Shown in pieces: positions 7,130 to 16,101 of a DNA stretch of 38,026 bases. Each line of letters begins with the position of its first letter. The first letter of the stretch is position 1. The position numbers and the translations under genes are program-made. The notes beneath the pieces were generated by a model. The model was not told the origin of the DNA. It ran no database searches and saw only the letters and a list, made by a program, of their open reading frames with translations. Source of the DNA: Bacteroidales bacterium (GTDB lineage: Bacteria; Bacteroidota; Bacteroidia; Bacteroidales; UBA932); NCBI GenBank assembly GCA_024401715.1, contig JAKSKO010000019.1:1-38026 (forward strand). Reading direction: 5' to 3'.

Positions 7130-9649
7130 ATGAATAAACAACGCCTACTTATTCTTTGCATACTGGCTTTCATTTCCGCGCTTTGCCTTCCATCGCGTCT
7201 GGAGGCGATAAACACGGACAAACTTGAATATGGATTAAGGATAAAGAGTTATCCGCTGTCGAAGTCGGAGTTTACCAGCTTTGATCTTGACTGCGGCGTA
7301 CCTTTCTCCACAGGCGGCAGGAACTTCAAGCTTTCCTTCAGCTTGAAGACACGTCCGGAAAATGTCTTCGGAACAATCTTCCGCATAATTACAGAGAAAG
7401 GGGACAACATAGACCTGATGTACACCATAGACAGGAAAGGTGAACATTATCCCATGCTGGTAACGGGAGAGCAGATATGGATTATCCCTTCTCCCATAAC
7501 TCTGGACCAGTGGGTGGACGTAAGTGCCGAACTTAATCCCAAAACGGGCGAAATCATCCTTAACTACGACAAATCCACCTTCAAGGTGAAGGACGCCGGA
7601 ACCAAGAATGCGAAAAAGCTTAGGATTTCCTTCGGTCTTTGCGATTTCGAGGGCTACAGGCTGGATGACGTGGCATCGGTGGATGTCAAGGACATATGCG
7701 TGGAGAAGGATGGAAAGCTTATACGTAAATGGCTGATGTCCCTCCATGACGGCGACATCTGCTATGACGAACTTGCCCACATTGCGGCAAAGGGAACCAA
7801 CTGCCAGTGGCTTATAGACCGCTACATAACCTGGGAACCGCTGTGGACCGGAAGCTTTAGGAACGAACCTTCCGTGGCGTTCAACCCGGACGGTAAATTC
7901 TATATCTACGACGGCGAGGGCCCGATAATCACCTATGATATAGCAGCCCCAGAAGGAGCCAGGGAATCACGCCTTGCAGTTCGTCAGGGCCATTCTCCTG
8001 CCAATGCCCCGGGCTTGCTTCTGTATCTTCCCCAGCACAAACAGCTTCTGTCCTACAATCTGGACGACGAGATGTTCTCCCTGTTTGACGAGGCCAGGGG
8101 AGCCTGGACCTTCGACCAGGACAGAAAACCGCAGAAAGACTGCGACTACTATAACAAGACAACGGCGCTTCATCCGTCAGAACAGATATTCTATTCCTTC
8201 GGCGGATACGGCCACTACTATTTCAAGAACAACCTTATCGTGTGCAGCCCGCACGGCCAATGTACAAACATTGTCCTTGACGACATTACGCCGCGTTACA
8301 GCTCTTCCTCAATCGTAAAGGATTCCCTTCTGTACATCTTCGGCGGACGCGGAAACCTAAGCGGCAAGCAGGAACTTTCTCCGCGCTACTACTACGACCT
8401 TTACACAGTGGACCTGAAGACCTTCAAGGTTACAAAGGAGTGGGAATTCGAGGGGCTCCCCGAAGCAGGCAATTTCATCCCGGGAGAGAATATGTTCTAC
8501 AATGCCGCCGATGACAGCTTCTATACCATCTGCAACAAGGAAGGCGGCACCCTGCTTAGGATAAGCCGCACCGCACCGGAGTTCGAGATAATGTCGCTCC
8601 CTACATTGGGTGGCGGCAATTTCCAGTATCTGAACAACAGTCTCTTCCATTCTGAAGGCTGCAGCAAGATATATGCGGCAAGAATCACCTCAAAGGTGAA
8701 CAAGGAGTCCGAGGTTACCATAATGCAGATGAACTTCCCGGCCATCCCGGCAGCGCTTCTGCATCAGAGTCCGGAGCTTCCGGAAAGCATGAGGCACAGC
8801 AAGCTTCTTACCATAGCACTCATAATCCTGGTTGTGCTTGGAGCCGGCGTAACAGGCTATCTTGTGGCATATCACAGGAAGAGGGAAGAGAAACAGGAGA
8901 ACGTGATTGAGGCCTTCACCCAGGATACAAAACATTATGACTTCGGGAAGAACAGCATCTGCCTTTTCGGCGGCTTCAAGGTTATGGACAAGGACGGAAA
9001 CAACATCACCTCCCAGTTCACCCCTACGCTTAAGTATCTCATAGTGCTCCTTATCCTGCACAGCGACGTTTCGCACACCGGAATATCAAGCTCCAACCTC
9101 AACAAGATTCTCTGGTACTACAAGCCCGATGAATCGGCAAACAACAACAGGAATGTGTTCATAAGCAAGCTAAGGACCATCCTGGAGCAGATGAGCGGCG
9201 TAAGCATCATCAACAAGAACAAACTCTGGAGCATAGAGTTCTCCGATGGCGCGTCCTGCGATTATCTGGAGGCCATGCGCATATTCAAGGAGTCCCGCAA
9301 TGCCGATGTTAACAAGCTTATAGAACTGCTGCTTTACGGCATTATGCTGCCGAACACGGAGGTGGACTGGCTGGACAGCTTCAAGGGGGATTTCTCCAAC
9401 AAAGCAATCGATTTCCTCACAAGGCAGTTCTCACGCACCGATGTGCCGGATGACGTGCTGATACGCACCGCCGACACCATATTCATGCATGATTTCCTGA
9501 ACAAGGATGCACTCATCAACAAGTGCAAGATATTGTGCCGTCAGGGCAAGAGCGGCATGGCAAGGTCTTGTTACGACAACTATTGCAGGGAGTACAAGGA
9601 TGCCATGACTGAAAGCTTCGATATGAGCTTCAAGGAGATTATCGCCTGA
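7130..9649 (+). CDS. Membrane-spanning sensor-regulator: LamG-like and kelch propeller outside, winged-helix regulator inside
   Basis: An 839-residue one-component regulator. A signal peptide (about 1-26) leads to a LamG/concanavalin-like beta domain (about 35-200), then a kelch-like propeller (about 225-545) with blades such as FYSFGGYGHYY and LLYIFGGRGN. One transmembrane helix (about 559-581) is followed by a basic RKREEK stretch. The cytoplasmic part has an OmpR/PhoB-like winged helix (about 608-705: GGFKV, FTPTLKYLIVLL, NNRNVFISKLRTIL) and an alpha-helical C-terminal region (about 715-839) resembling the helical activator domain of SARP-type regulators. The outer half is expected to bind glycan and the inner half DNA. 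It is divergent from GH31, and its last 11 bases overlap the convergent end of the glycan operon. Domain limits are estimates; the regulatory role is inferred. Confidence 0.75.
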   Translation: MNKQRLLILCILAFISALCLPSRLEAINTDKLEYGLRIKSYPLSKSEFTSFDLDCGVPFSTGGRNFKLSFSLKTRPENVFGTIFRIITEKGDNIDLMYTIDRKGEHYPMLVTGEQIWIIPSPITLDQWVDVSAELNPKTGEIILNYDKSTFKVKDAGTKNAKKLRISFGLCDFEGYRLDDVASVDVKDICVEKDGKLIRKWLMSLHDGDICYDELAHIAAKGTNCQWLIDRYITWEPLWTGSFRNEPSVAFNPDGKFYIYDGEGPIITYDIAAPEGARESRLAVRQGHSPANAPGLLLYLPQHKQLLSYNLDDEMFSLFDEARGAWTFDQDRKPQKDCDYYNKTTALHPSEQIFYSFGGYGHYYFKNNLIVCSPHGQCTNIVLDDITPRYSSSSIVKDSLLYIFGGRGNLSGKQELSPRYYYDLYTVDLKTFKVTKEWEFEGLPEAGNFIPGENMFYNAADDSFYTICNKEGGTLLRISRTAPEFEIMSLPTLGGGNFQYLNNSLFHSEGCSKIYAARITSKVNKESEVTIMQMNFPAIPAALLHQSPELPESMRHSKLLTIALIILVVLGAGVTGYLVAYHRKREEKQENVIEAFTQDTKHYDFGKNSICLFGGFKVMDKDGNNITSQFTPTLKYLIVLLILHSDVSHTGISSSNLNKILWYYKPDESANNNRNVFISKLRTILEQMSGVSIINKNKLWSIEFSDGASCDYLEAMRIFKESRNADVNKLIELLLYGIMLPNTEVDWLDSFKGDFSNKAIDFLTRQFSRTDVPDDVLIRTADTIFMHDFLNKDALINKCKILCRQGKSGMARSCYDNYCREYKDAMTESFDMSFKEIIA

Positions 9650-10841
9650 TAAGGGATTTAAGTCTGGTGGCTGCCTGGCCGGCCAGTTTCAGATAGTGGT
9701 CTCCCTCAACTTCGTCGTCCAGAGGGATGAAAGTGCTGCCGGGGCTTGCCTTCGGCAGTTTTTTTGCCAGCTTGAATATTGCCGTGCCCTCGTCTATCTC
9801 GTCAAACATGGCAATGTAGACCATTTGCGCCCCTGCTTCCAGCACATAGTCCAGCTGTTTCTTGAAGAAAGATCCTCCGTTGCGGGGGATGGTGGATCCT
9901 GTGTGCGGATAGCGCATGTTTTCCCATGAGAAGCCCGGGAAACACAGAGGGGCATAATCTATATTGTTCTCTTCAGCCCACGCCATGTCCTTGTTTATGC
10001 TGCCGCGGAAACGCTCATAGCTGTTTTCGTTGTATCGGCCCACAAACCATGGCATAAGGATGTCGCATTCGCGTATGATGGTGTGAAGATAAGGGTCCGA
10101 TACGGTGTCGCTGCGCAGTTCACGCCAGTTTGTGGGCACGCCTATCATCACGCTGAAACCCATTTCTTTCAGGCCGCGTATTATCCTGGCCCCCTCTTCA
10201 AGGCCGTAGCGGCGTCTGTCGTTGAAACCTATGCCCCAGACGGTTACAAGTGGCTTTCCGTTGTGATACAGGTAGGAAGGATTGGCCTCGTGCTTGAAAA
10301 GCTTGTGTGTGGCGGCAACATTTTTAATGTCTTCCAGAAGAATGTCCACACCGCCAGGCCCCATGCCGCTTAGGTCATACATTACGCATATGGCCCTCTC
10401 ATACTTGTTTGCGGCGGTCATGGCGTGCTCCAGCACCTTGTTGAAGTGGTTCAGGCCGCTGCTGTTGGATATTTCGGCCACAAAGCGCTGCATGAAAACC
10501 CCGTCAAGGCCATATTCGTTCATCCACCGGAAATGGGTGTCGACGGTGGAGTAGTCGTAAGGGGAAAATAAATACGCAGGTTCCCCGTCCTCAAAGCTGA
10601 AATCTGTCTTGTAGGTGTGTTCATACTCCGATACATCCGGCCAAAGGTCTATGGTACAGGAGCCCGGGGTGAAACCCCTTCGGCCCGTATAGTGATACCA
10701 GCCTCTGCCCGCACCGTCCTGCGGAGCATTGAACCAGCCCTGATAACCCGCCATCACAAGGCCCTTGTAGGAGTCATAGCTCCTGGCCTGTGACAGAAAG
10801 CACAGCAGCACAGCTGAAATGGTAAGGAGGAACCTGCGCAT
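9639..10841 (-). CDS. GH99/GH71-like glycoside hydrolase, secreted form
   Basis: A 400-residue enzyme with an N-terminal signal peptide (MRRFLLTISAVLLCFLSQA), so probably periplasmic. It begins with the diagnostic YKGLVMAGYQGWF and carries MFDEIDEGTAIFK near the C-terminus. Glu348 and Glu351 match the paired glutamates of the FNEWHEGT motif in GH99 endo-alpha-mannosidases. Family members fold as a single TIM barrel and cut internal alpha-linkages (mannan in GH99, alpha-1,3-glucan in GH71); the specificity of this bacterial subgroup is not known to me. It is the last gene of the operon, 8 bases after GH43, and overlaps the convergent regulator by 11 bases. A 44-residue upstream extension to 10973 is rejected because it precedes the signal peptide. 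Confidence 0.87.
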   Translation of the reverse strand: MRRFLLTISAVLLCFLSQARSYDSYKGLVMAGYQGWFNAPQDGAGRGWYHYTGRRGFTPGSCTIDLWPDVSEYEHTYKTDFSFEDGEPAYLFSPYDYSTVDTHFRWMNEYGLDGVFMQRFVAEISNSSGLNHFNKVLEHAMTAANKYERAICVMYDLSGMGPGGVDILLEDIKNVAATHKLFKHEANPSYLYHNGKPLVTVWGIGFNDRRRYGLEEGARIIRGLKEMGFSVMIGVPTNWRELRSDTVSDPYLHTIIRECDILMPWFVGRYNENSYERFRGSINKDMAWAEENNIDYAPLCFPGFSWENMRYPHTGSTIPRNGGSFFKKQLDYVLEAGAQMVYIAMFDEIDEGTAIFKLAKKLPKASPGSTFIPLDDEVEGDHYLKLAGQAATRLKSLIRR

Positions 10842-10849
10842 ATTGATGT

Positions 10850-11836
10850 TTATTTGCGAGGATATTTGATGGTCTGGATAGAACCGTCCTCGTTGAAATA
10901 CAGTTTGTCTACGCAGAGTGAACGCAGGCAGCCATGGTGCGAAATAGAGCAGTCGTGGTAGAAAAGATACCACTGGCCTTTGTATTTCACAACAGAGCCG
11001 TGGCTGGTGTCACAGTCTGTAGGTCCCAGGATTATGCCTTTGGTCTCCCATGGTCCCATAGGGTTGTTGGAAACCGCATAGCGAAGCTGGTTGCGTCCGC
11101 CAACGCCAGGTTCCTGGTGATTGTCGGCATACATGAAGTAGTACAGGCCGTTGTTCTTGAACACCCATGGGCCCTCGTGATAGTCACGCAGGCCGGTCAT
11201 GGCTTTCACCTCGCCGTCTATCTCTGTCATGTTGTCTTTCAGCTTCACGCCTATGCAGCGTCCGCCGCCGCCATAGTAGAAGTAAGGAGTGCCGTCATCA
11301 TCAATGAAAACGCAAGGGTCAATCATGGAGAAAGCGTCTCCAAGGCCCTCAAGATAACCAAGTACCTTGAAGTCGTTGGTAGGGTTGTCGCTTACCGCAA
11401 TACCCACTTTCCATGTGTTGTTCCAGTCTGTGCCCGAAGGATGAGGGAAATAGAAATAGTATTTGCCGTTCCTGTATGCGCAGTCCGGTGCCCACATGAA
11501 GCCGCCTTCCGGCCTGCCCCATTCCACATCGCGTGAGTGGAGGAACTCTCCGTGGTCTGTCCAGTTCACCATATCGTCTGTAGAGAAGACATGATAACCG
11601 TCCATAAGGTCGCATCCGCGCGGAGGGTCGTTGTCATGTGAAGGATAAACGTACAGTCTGCCGTCGGCCCATACATGTGCCGATGGGTCCGCTCCGTACA
11701 GATGTGTTATGAACGGATTTGCAGGCAGATCCAGGTCCACCACCTCTTCCTTTGCACCCTGTTTTGCACAGCTGCAGGAAATGATGGTGATTACAAGGAC
11801 TGTGAATGCAACCGCTTTTGTAATAAGGTTTTTCAT
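10850..11836 (-). CDS. GH43-type five-bladed propeller glycosidase, lipoprotein
   Basis: A 328-residue inverting glycosidase of the GH43 clan. The lipobox ends at Cys21 or Cys23. Candidate catalytic residues follow the family pattern: base Asp50 (ADPSAHVW), modulator Asp173 (IDPCVFIDDDG) and acid Glu221 (YHEGPWVFK). GH43 enzymes release arabinofuranose, xylose or galactose; the target here is unknown. It is very similar to the C-terminal half of the fusion protein encoded at 25718-27928, with runs of 35 and 30 identical bases (11466-11500 with 26343-26377; 11600-11629 with 26477-26506). It sits 18 bases after one GH99-like gene and 8 bases before another. Confidence 0.9.
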   Translation of the reverse strand: MKNLITKAVAFTVLVITIISCSCAKQGAKEEVVDLDLPANPFITHLYGADPSAHVWADGRLYVYPSHDNDPPRGCDLMDGYHVFSTDDMVNWTDHGEFLHSRDVEWGRPEGGFMWAPDCAYRNGKYYFYFPHPSGTDWNNTWKVGIAVSDNPTNDFKVLGYLEGLGDAFSMIDPCVFIDDDGTPYFYYGGGGRCIGVKLKDNMTEIDGEVKAMTGLRDYHEGPWVFKNNGLYYFMYADNHQEPGVGGRNQLRYAVSNNPMGPWETKGIILGPTDCDTSHGSVVKYKGQWYLFYHDCSISHHGCLRSLCVDKLYFNEDGSIQTIKYPRK

Positions 11837-11854
11837 TTTTCAGTGGTTTTTCTC

Positions 11855-13345
11855 CTACTTTCTTGCAGGAATCTTGTTTGAAAGAGGGATTTCGCCCCTT
11901 AGCATGGCTCCGGCCTGGCCTGTGATCCAGAGATAATGGTCTGTAGGAAGGTCGTCTTCCACACCCTGGAACTGTATATCCAGCTCCCAGGCGGTCTGGC
12001 ACCATCCTCCGGCTCCGAAGGTGATCTTTGACCTGTCATAGGTGATAGGATAACGTTTGTAGTTCCCGTTATCGTATACCACATAATAGTCCGTTGCCGG
12101 CTTGTTGCTTGGAACGTCTTTTTTGTTCAGCACCTTGAAGATGGCTGTGCCCTCGTCAATCTCATCGAACATTGCCACGTAAAGCATTTTGGCTCCGTTT
12201 GCAATGCCATAGTAGGCCTGATCCCAGAAGAATGTGCCTTTGTTGCGCGGTGCATAACCGTTGTTCGGGTGCATGTTGCGGTCGCATGAGCCCACGAAGC
12301 AAAGCGGAGCATAGCCCACCTTGTTTGTGGCGCACCAGGTGATATCGGCCTTGATAAGCGAAGCAAAGCTGCCGAAGCTGTCCGGACCGTATCGGCCCAC
12401 AAACCAAGGCATGATCACGTCCACGCTCTTGATAAGGGCTTTGAGCGCCGAACCGGACTCTGTGTCGTTGCGTCCCTCACGCCAGTAGGTTGGAACGCCC
12501 AGCATGATGCTGAATCCCATTTCCTTCAGTTTCTCCACCAGTTGCGAAACATCGCTTGTGCTGTACTCTTTCTTGCCTGCGAAGCCTACGCCCCACAGCA
12601 CGATAAGAGGTTTGCCGTTCTCGTACAGATAGTATTTCTGGCCGGCATTACGGTCAAATAGATGATATTTCTCTGCAATTTCACGTGTATCGGCAATCAC
12701 AGCGTCAACGGTGTTGCGTTTGGATGGCTCGAAACCTCCAAGGTCATACATCACGCATATTGCGCGCTGATATGTGTTGGAAGCCTTCATCGCCGACTCC
12801 AGAACCTTGTTGAAATGGTCTTTGCCGTCCGGGTTGTTCACAACCTCACCCACGAACCTCTGCATGAAAACGCCATCGATGCCGTAGTCCTTCATCCATT
12901 TGAAATGCAGGGCAACGGAACTCTCGTCGTAGGAGCTGAATACGTGGGCTGGGCTTCCGTCCGGATATTGGAACTCTGTCTCGTATGTCTTTTCATACTC
13001 GCTTACGTCCGGCCAGAAGTCTATACTGTTCTGCAGGACACCAGGCTTGAACATATCGTTCTCACGATAGTGATACCACTTGGTGTTGCTGTGGGTGGCA
13101 TGGCTGCAGCCGTCTCCCGGAGCGCCGAACCAGCCCTGATATCCGGCCATTACAAGGCCTGCGTATGTGTCGTACGGCTGGCCCTGTTTGTGAGGCTCGA
13201 ATCCCAGATTGTTATACTTCTCTTTCGGTTCGTCTTTACCCGGGTCGTCATCCACTCTACCTGGAATTACCTCCTTCCTGTCACAAGAGGCAAGAAGGAG
13301 GAAAATAGCAGGTAAAAGTACTGATAATACTTTCAGTTTGTTCAT
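11855..13345 (-). CDS. GH99/GH71-like glycoside hydrolase, lipoprotein form
   Basis: A 496-residue lipoprotein (lipobox LLLASC, Cys21) with a polar linker of about 35 residues rich in Asp, Lys and Glu that would hold the enzyme off the membrane. The catalytic domain starts at YAGLVMAGYQGWFGAPGDG and contains MFDEIDEGTAIFK with Glu395 and Glu398. Unlike its paralogues it has an insertion of about 45 residues after the catalytic motif (DYYVVYDNGNYKRY and following) before the shared final DHYLWITGQAG segment. It lies 10 bases after the DUF3823 gene. The anchor and its place right behind susCD suggest the surface endo-acting enzyme that makes oligosaccharides for import. Confidence 0.88.
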   Translation of the reverse strand: MNKLKVLSVLLPAIFLLLASCDRKEVIPGRVDDDPGKDEPKEKYNNLGFEPHKQGQPYDTYAGLVMAGYQGWFGAPGDGCSHATHSNTKWYHYRENDMFKPGVLQNSIDFWPDVSEYEKTYETEFQYPDGSPAHVFSSYDESSVALHFKWMKDYGIDGVFMQRFVGEVVNNPDGKDHFNKVLESAMKASNTYQRAICVMYDLGGFEPSKRNTVDAVIADTREIAEKYHLFDRNAGQKYYLYENGKPLIVLWGVGFAGKKEYSTSDVSQLVEKLKEMGFSIMLGVPTYWREGRNDTESGSALKALIKSVDVIMPWFVGRYGPDSFGSFASLIKADITWCATNKVGYAPLCFVGSCDRNMHPNNGYAPRNKGTFFWDQAYYGIANGAKMLYVAMFDEIDEGTAIFKVLNKKDVPSNKPATDYYVVYDNGNYKRYPITYDRSKITFGAGGWCQTAWELDIQFQGVEDDLPTDHYLWITGQAGAMLRGEIPLSNKIPARK

Positions 13346-13355
13346 AAATCAATTG

Positions 13356-14093
13356 TTAATTGGCTGCGGGAACCTCTATCTTCTTGATTTCAGAGTAGTT
13401 CCAGCTCTTGTATGTGTTGTTTATCTGGACACCCATCCTGCACCAGTAGGTGTAGCCCGGTTTCACCGGAAGGGTAACGCTGTAAACCTCGTTGCCTTCA
13501 CCGTCGGCAGTGCCAATCTTCTCCCAGTTCTTACGGATGTTAACCCTGTAGGAATCTGTGTAATAGTAGTCTATCCTGTTGCCTGCACCGCAGAACTGGT
13601 TGAGGCTGAGGAATGGACGTACCTCCAGAATCTGTGGAAGACCTGTTGGGATTGGAGCCTGAAGACGTGCAGACAAAGTAAGTTCAGCACCGTTAAGTTC
13701 AGTTGTAAAGTCCACTACATGCAGATATGGAACAACTTCGAAATCCTGAACAGCTCCTTTCTTGCCTATTGCCACGTTATAAGTTGTATCGCAAGGCCAG
13801 AAAGAACCGTCAAGAGGAAGCATGTCATATGTTCCCGAAAACAGACGCTCGTTGTTGTACGAACCATCCATTTTGATGGCAAGATCCTGTGGGGTAGGAT
13901 TTGTTGAATAGCTTCTCTCCCAGATACGGATATGTGTTGTTCCGTGGTCAAGAAGCATATTCTTGCCGGTAGTCTTGTCTATGAGGTTTCCGCTGATCTT
14001 TGCCTGCGGAGCATCGAAGTTGTCTATCTTCATGCAAGAGGCAAGACAGAAAAGCACTGCAACAGACAGAATTGTATTCAATATATGTTTCAT
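13356..14093 (-). CDS. DUF3823 family surface lipoprotein
   Basis: A 245-residue lipoprotein (lipobox FCLASC, Cys20). It matches the DUF3823 family commonly found directly after susD: an N-terminal transthyretin-like beta domain beginning ISGNLIDKTTG with IKMDGSYNNERLFSGTYDMLP, then a fibronectin-like beta domain in the C-terminal half. It is expected to sit on the outer surface and help bind or position glycan for the SusC/SusD complex. It starts 11 bases after susD. No catalytic motif is visible, and direct glycan binding is not demonstrated for the family as a whole. Confidence 0.82.
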   Translation of the reverse strand: MKHILNTILSVAVLFCLASCMKIDNFDAPQAKISGNLIDKTTGKNMLLDHGTTHIRIWERSYSTNPTPQDLAIKMDGSYNNERLFSGTYDMLPLDGSFWPCDTTYNVAIGKKGAVQDFEVVPYLHVVDFTTELNGAELTLSARLQAPIPTGLPQILEVRPFLSLNQFCGAGNRIDYYYTDSYRVNIRKNWEKIGTADGEGNEVYSVTLPVKPGYTYWCRMGVQINNTYKSWNYSEIKKIEVPAAN

Positions 14094-14104
14094 TGCACTA
14101 TCTA

Positions 14105-16087
14105 TTAATAACCATCATTTCTAATGAGCATAGGGTTCTTGTTGATTTCACCACCAGGAATCTGCTCATAATACCATCTTGAATCATAGTGAAGTTCACG
14201 TCCGAATGGGTTGGCCTCGTTCAGGTAGATATACTTGCCCTCGGCAATCACATAGTAGCCGGAAAGTGTATGAATCATATAGTTACTTGCGTAAACTGTG
14301 TGTGCGATTCTCCAGCGGCGCTGGTCCCACTCGCTCTGGTTCTCCAGACAAAGCTCGCGTTTGCGCTCCTCGCGGATGAACTGAAGGTTCTCGTCCAGCT
14401 CGTATCCGTAAAGCTCTGCGTCAAGCATCTCCGGATTAGGGTTATATGCGTGTGCTTTTGCACCGGCTCTCTCACGGATTTGTGCGATATAATCGAAAGC
14501 CTCCTTCTTGAGGTCTTCGTTGCCTGTTTCAAGACCAAGCTCGTATGCAGCCTCGGCATAGTTCATGAGTACCTCGCCATAACGGAAGACTTTGAAAGGA
14601 TGCCAGCTCTGGTTCAGTGCGCGTGTAGAAGGATCTGCATTGTAGTCAACATATTTCCTTACTGTTGTACCCATATAGCTGTAACCCTCGTCACCTACAC
14701 CTTTTGCATAACCGTGCAGGCCGTTTACCTTATATTCCACATCGCCGATTTTCCTTTTCTTTCCAGGGCTTTCCTCGCGGATGCGGTATTTCTCTGTATA
14801 CTCTGTCTCCACGTTGGTCTCCGGGCAACCGTCAGCAACGGTACCAGGGTACTCTGTGTAAAGACCGTACTGGAAATCAAGGACGGTGCCTGAAAGTGGC
14901 TCTGTCATACCGCTGAAGAAGAAGTTCGCGCGGCAGCGTGGCTCCATCTCCGGTGTGTTCCAGAATGCCTCAAGAGATTCGAAACGTATTGGCTTGTTGT
15001 CCTCGTCGATAAGTGCAGGGTGATCATAAAGGCTGATGAGCTCCCATGAAGGCTGGATTGCGCAGCCTACGCTCTGGGACATGCCTGTGCCCTTAGGGAG
15101 CACCATGTCGTCATAAGAGTGGTAAAGCTGTGTGTTCCAAGGGGATACAACGTTAGGAAGACCGTAATGCTTTACGAAGATATCCTCTGCGGTTGCCTCA
15201 ATGAAAATCTGGGTGTATGCCAGTTCTTTGTTTGCACCTGTGTGAAGGGTGTAGCCACCATCTTTAACGAACTTGCAAGCGTCGTATGCATATTTGAAGA
15301 ACTCTTTTGCGAGGTCTGCATCCATGCCCATGAGACCTTTGTCTGTAGCCTCACCGCTGATGCCCACATAGCCGTGGTATTTTGCCACAGAACCTGCGTA
15401 AAGCATTGCCTTTGCCATGAGGGCTGCAGCTGCGTATGCGTTGGCCCTGTAGCTGTCGCTGCGGTCCTTGCTGCCGTTATCCATGGCATATTTGAGATCT
15501 GCATAGATGAATTTCCAGCAGTCATACTCTGTATCACGCGGAACGCGAAGCTCCTCCAGTGGTGTGGTAGGATCAAGAACCTTGTCTATGATAGGCACAC
15601 CGCCATAGCGTTTCACCATTCCGAAGTAGTAGAGTGCGCGAAGGAATCGGCCTTCTGCCATAAGTTCCGCAAATCTCTGCTCTGTGAAATTCTCCTTATA
15701 GTTAGGAAGCTTCTCCAGGAAGTTGTTGATGTCGCGGATGCGGCCGTATGGCCAGTAACCCCATGCACCTGAAAGGTCGCCGTGACGTCCTGCAGTCTCT
15801 GCCGAAGAGGTGGAACTGTAAGACTTCAGAGCCTCCCACCAGTTTCCCTGCTGTCCTGCAGAGTTGGAGTGGCCATAGCCTACGCCGCCCTGATTGGAAG
15901 CCTTGTAAAGAAAGTCCTCGATAGGAGAGTCATTATAGATACCTGCAAGGTATTTCTTGACACCGAACTCGGAGTTCAGCAGGGTGCTTTCGTCAAGTAC
16001 TCCTTTAGGCTCGAGATCAAGACTGTTGCAAGATGCACCGCAAATGAGTGCAGCTGCCAAGATTATATATGTATAAACTTTTTTCAT
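14105..16087 (-). CDS. susD: SusD/RagB family outer-membrane glycan-binding lipoprotein
   Basis: A 660-residue SusD-like protein. The signal peptide ends in a lipobox (ICGASC, Cys20), followed by the usual NSLDLEPKGVLDESTLL start. The tetratricopeptide-like helical core contains EGRFLRALYYFGMVKRYGGVPII and the C-terminal RERKRELCLENQSEWDQRRW stretch, both hallmarks of the RagB/SusD fold. It caps the SusC barrel and captures glycan. The ATG at 16087 is preferred over 16102 because it begins the signal peptide. The gap from susC is 14 bases. The protein is longer than many SusD proteins (about 550), suggesting extra loops around the binding site. Confidence 0.93.
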   Translation of the reverse strand: MKKVYTYIILAAALICGASCNSLDLEPKGVLDESTLLNSEFGVKKYLAGIYNDSPIEDFLYKASNQGGVGYGHSNSAGQQGNWWEALKSYSSTSSAETAGRHGDLSGAWGYWPYGRIRDINNFLEKLPNYKENFTEQRFAELMAEGRFLRALYYFGMVKRYGGVPIIDKVLDPTTPLEELRVPRDTEYDCWKFIYADLKYAMDNGSKDRSDSYRANAYAAAALMAKAMLYAGSVAKYHGYVGISGEATDKGLMGMDADLAKEFFKYAYDACKFVKDGGYTLHTGANKELAYTQIFIEATAEDIFVKHYGLPNVVSPWNTQLYHSYDDMVLPKGTGMSQSVGCAIQPSWELISLYDHPALIDEDNKPIRFESLEAFWNTPEMEPRCRANFFFSGMTEPLSGTVLDFQYGLYTEYPGTVADGCPETNVETEYTEKYRIREESPGKKRKIGDVEYKVNGLHGYAKGVGDEGYSYMGTTVRKYVDYNADPSTRALNQSWHPFKVFRYGEVLMNYAEAAYELGLETGNEDLKKEAFDYIAQIRERAGAKAHAYNPNPEMLDAELYGYELDENLQFIREERKRELCLENQSEWDQRRWRIAHTVYASNYMIHTLSGYYVIAEGKYIYLNEANPFGRELHYDSRWYYEQIPGGEINKNPMLIRNDGY

Positions 16088-16101
16088 AACCTCTGTCATC
16101 A

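Noticed and set aside
7015-7221. A 69-residue N-terminal extension of the GH31 frame
   Set aside because: It precedes a clear signal peptide and crosses the divergent start of the regulator gene.
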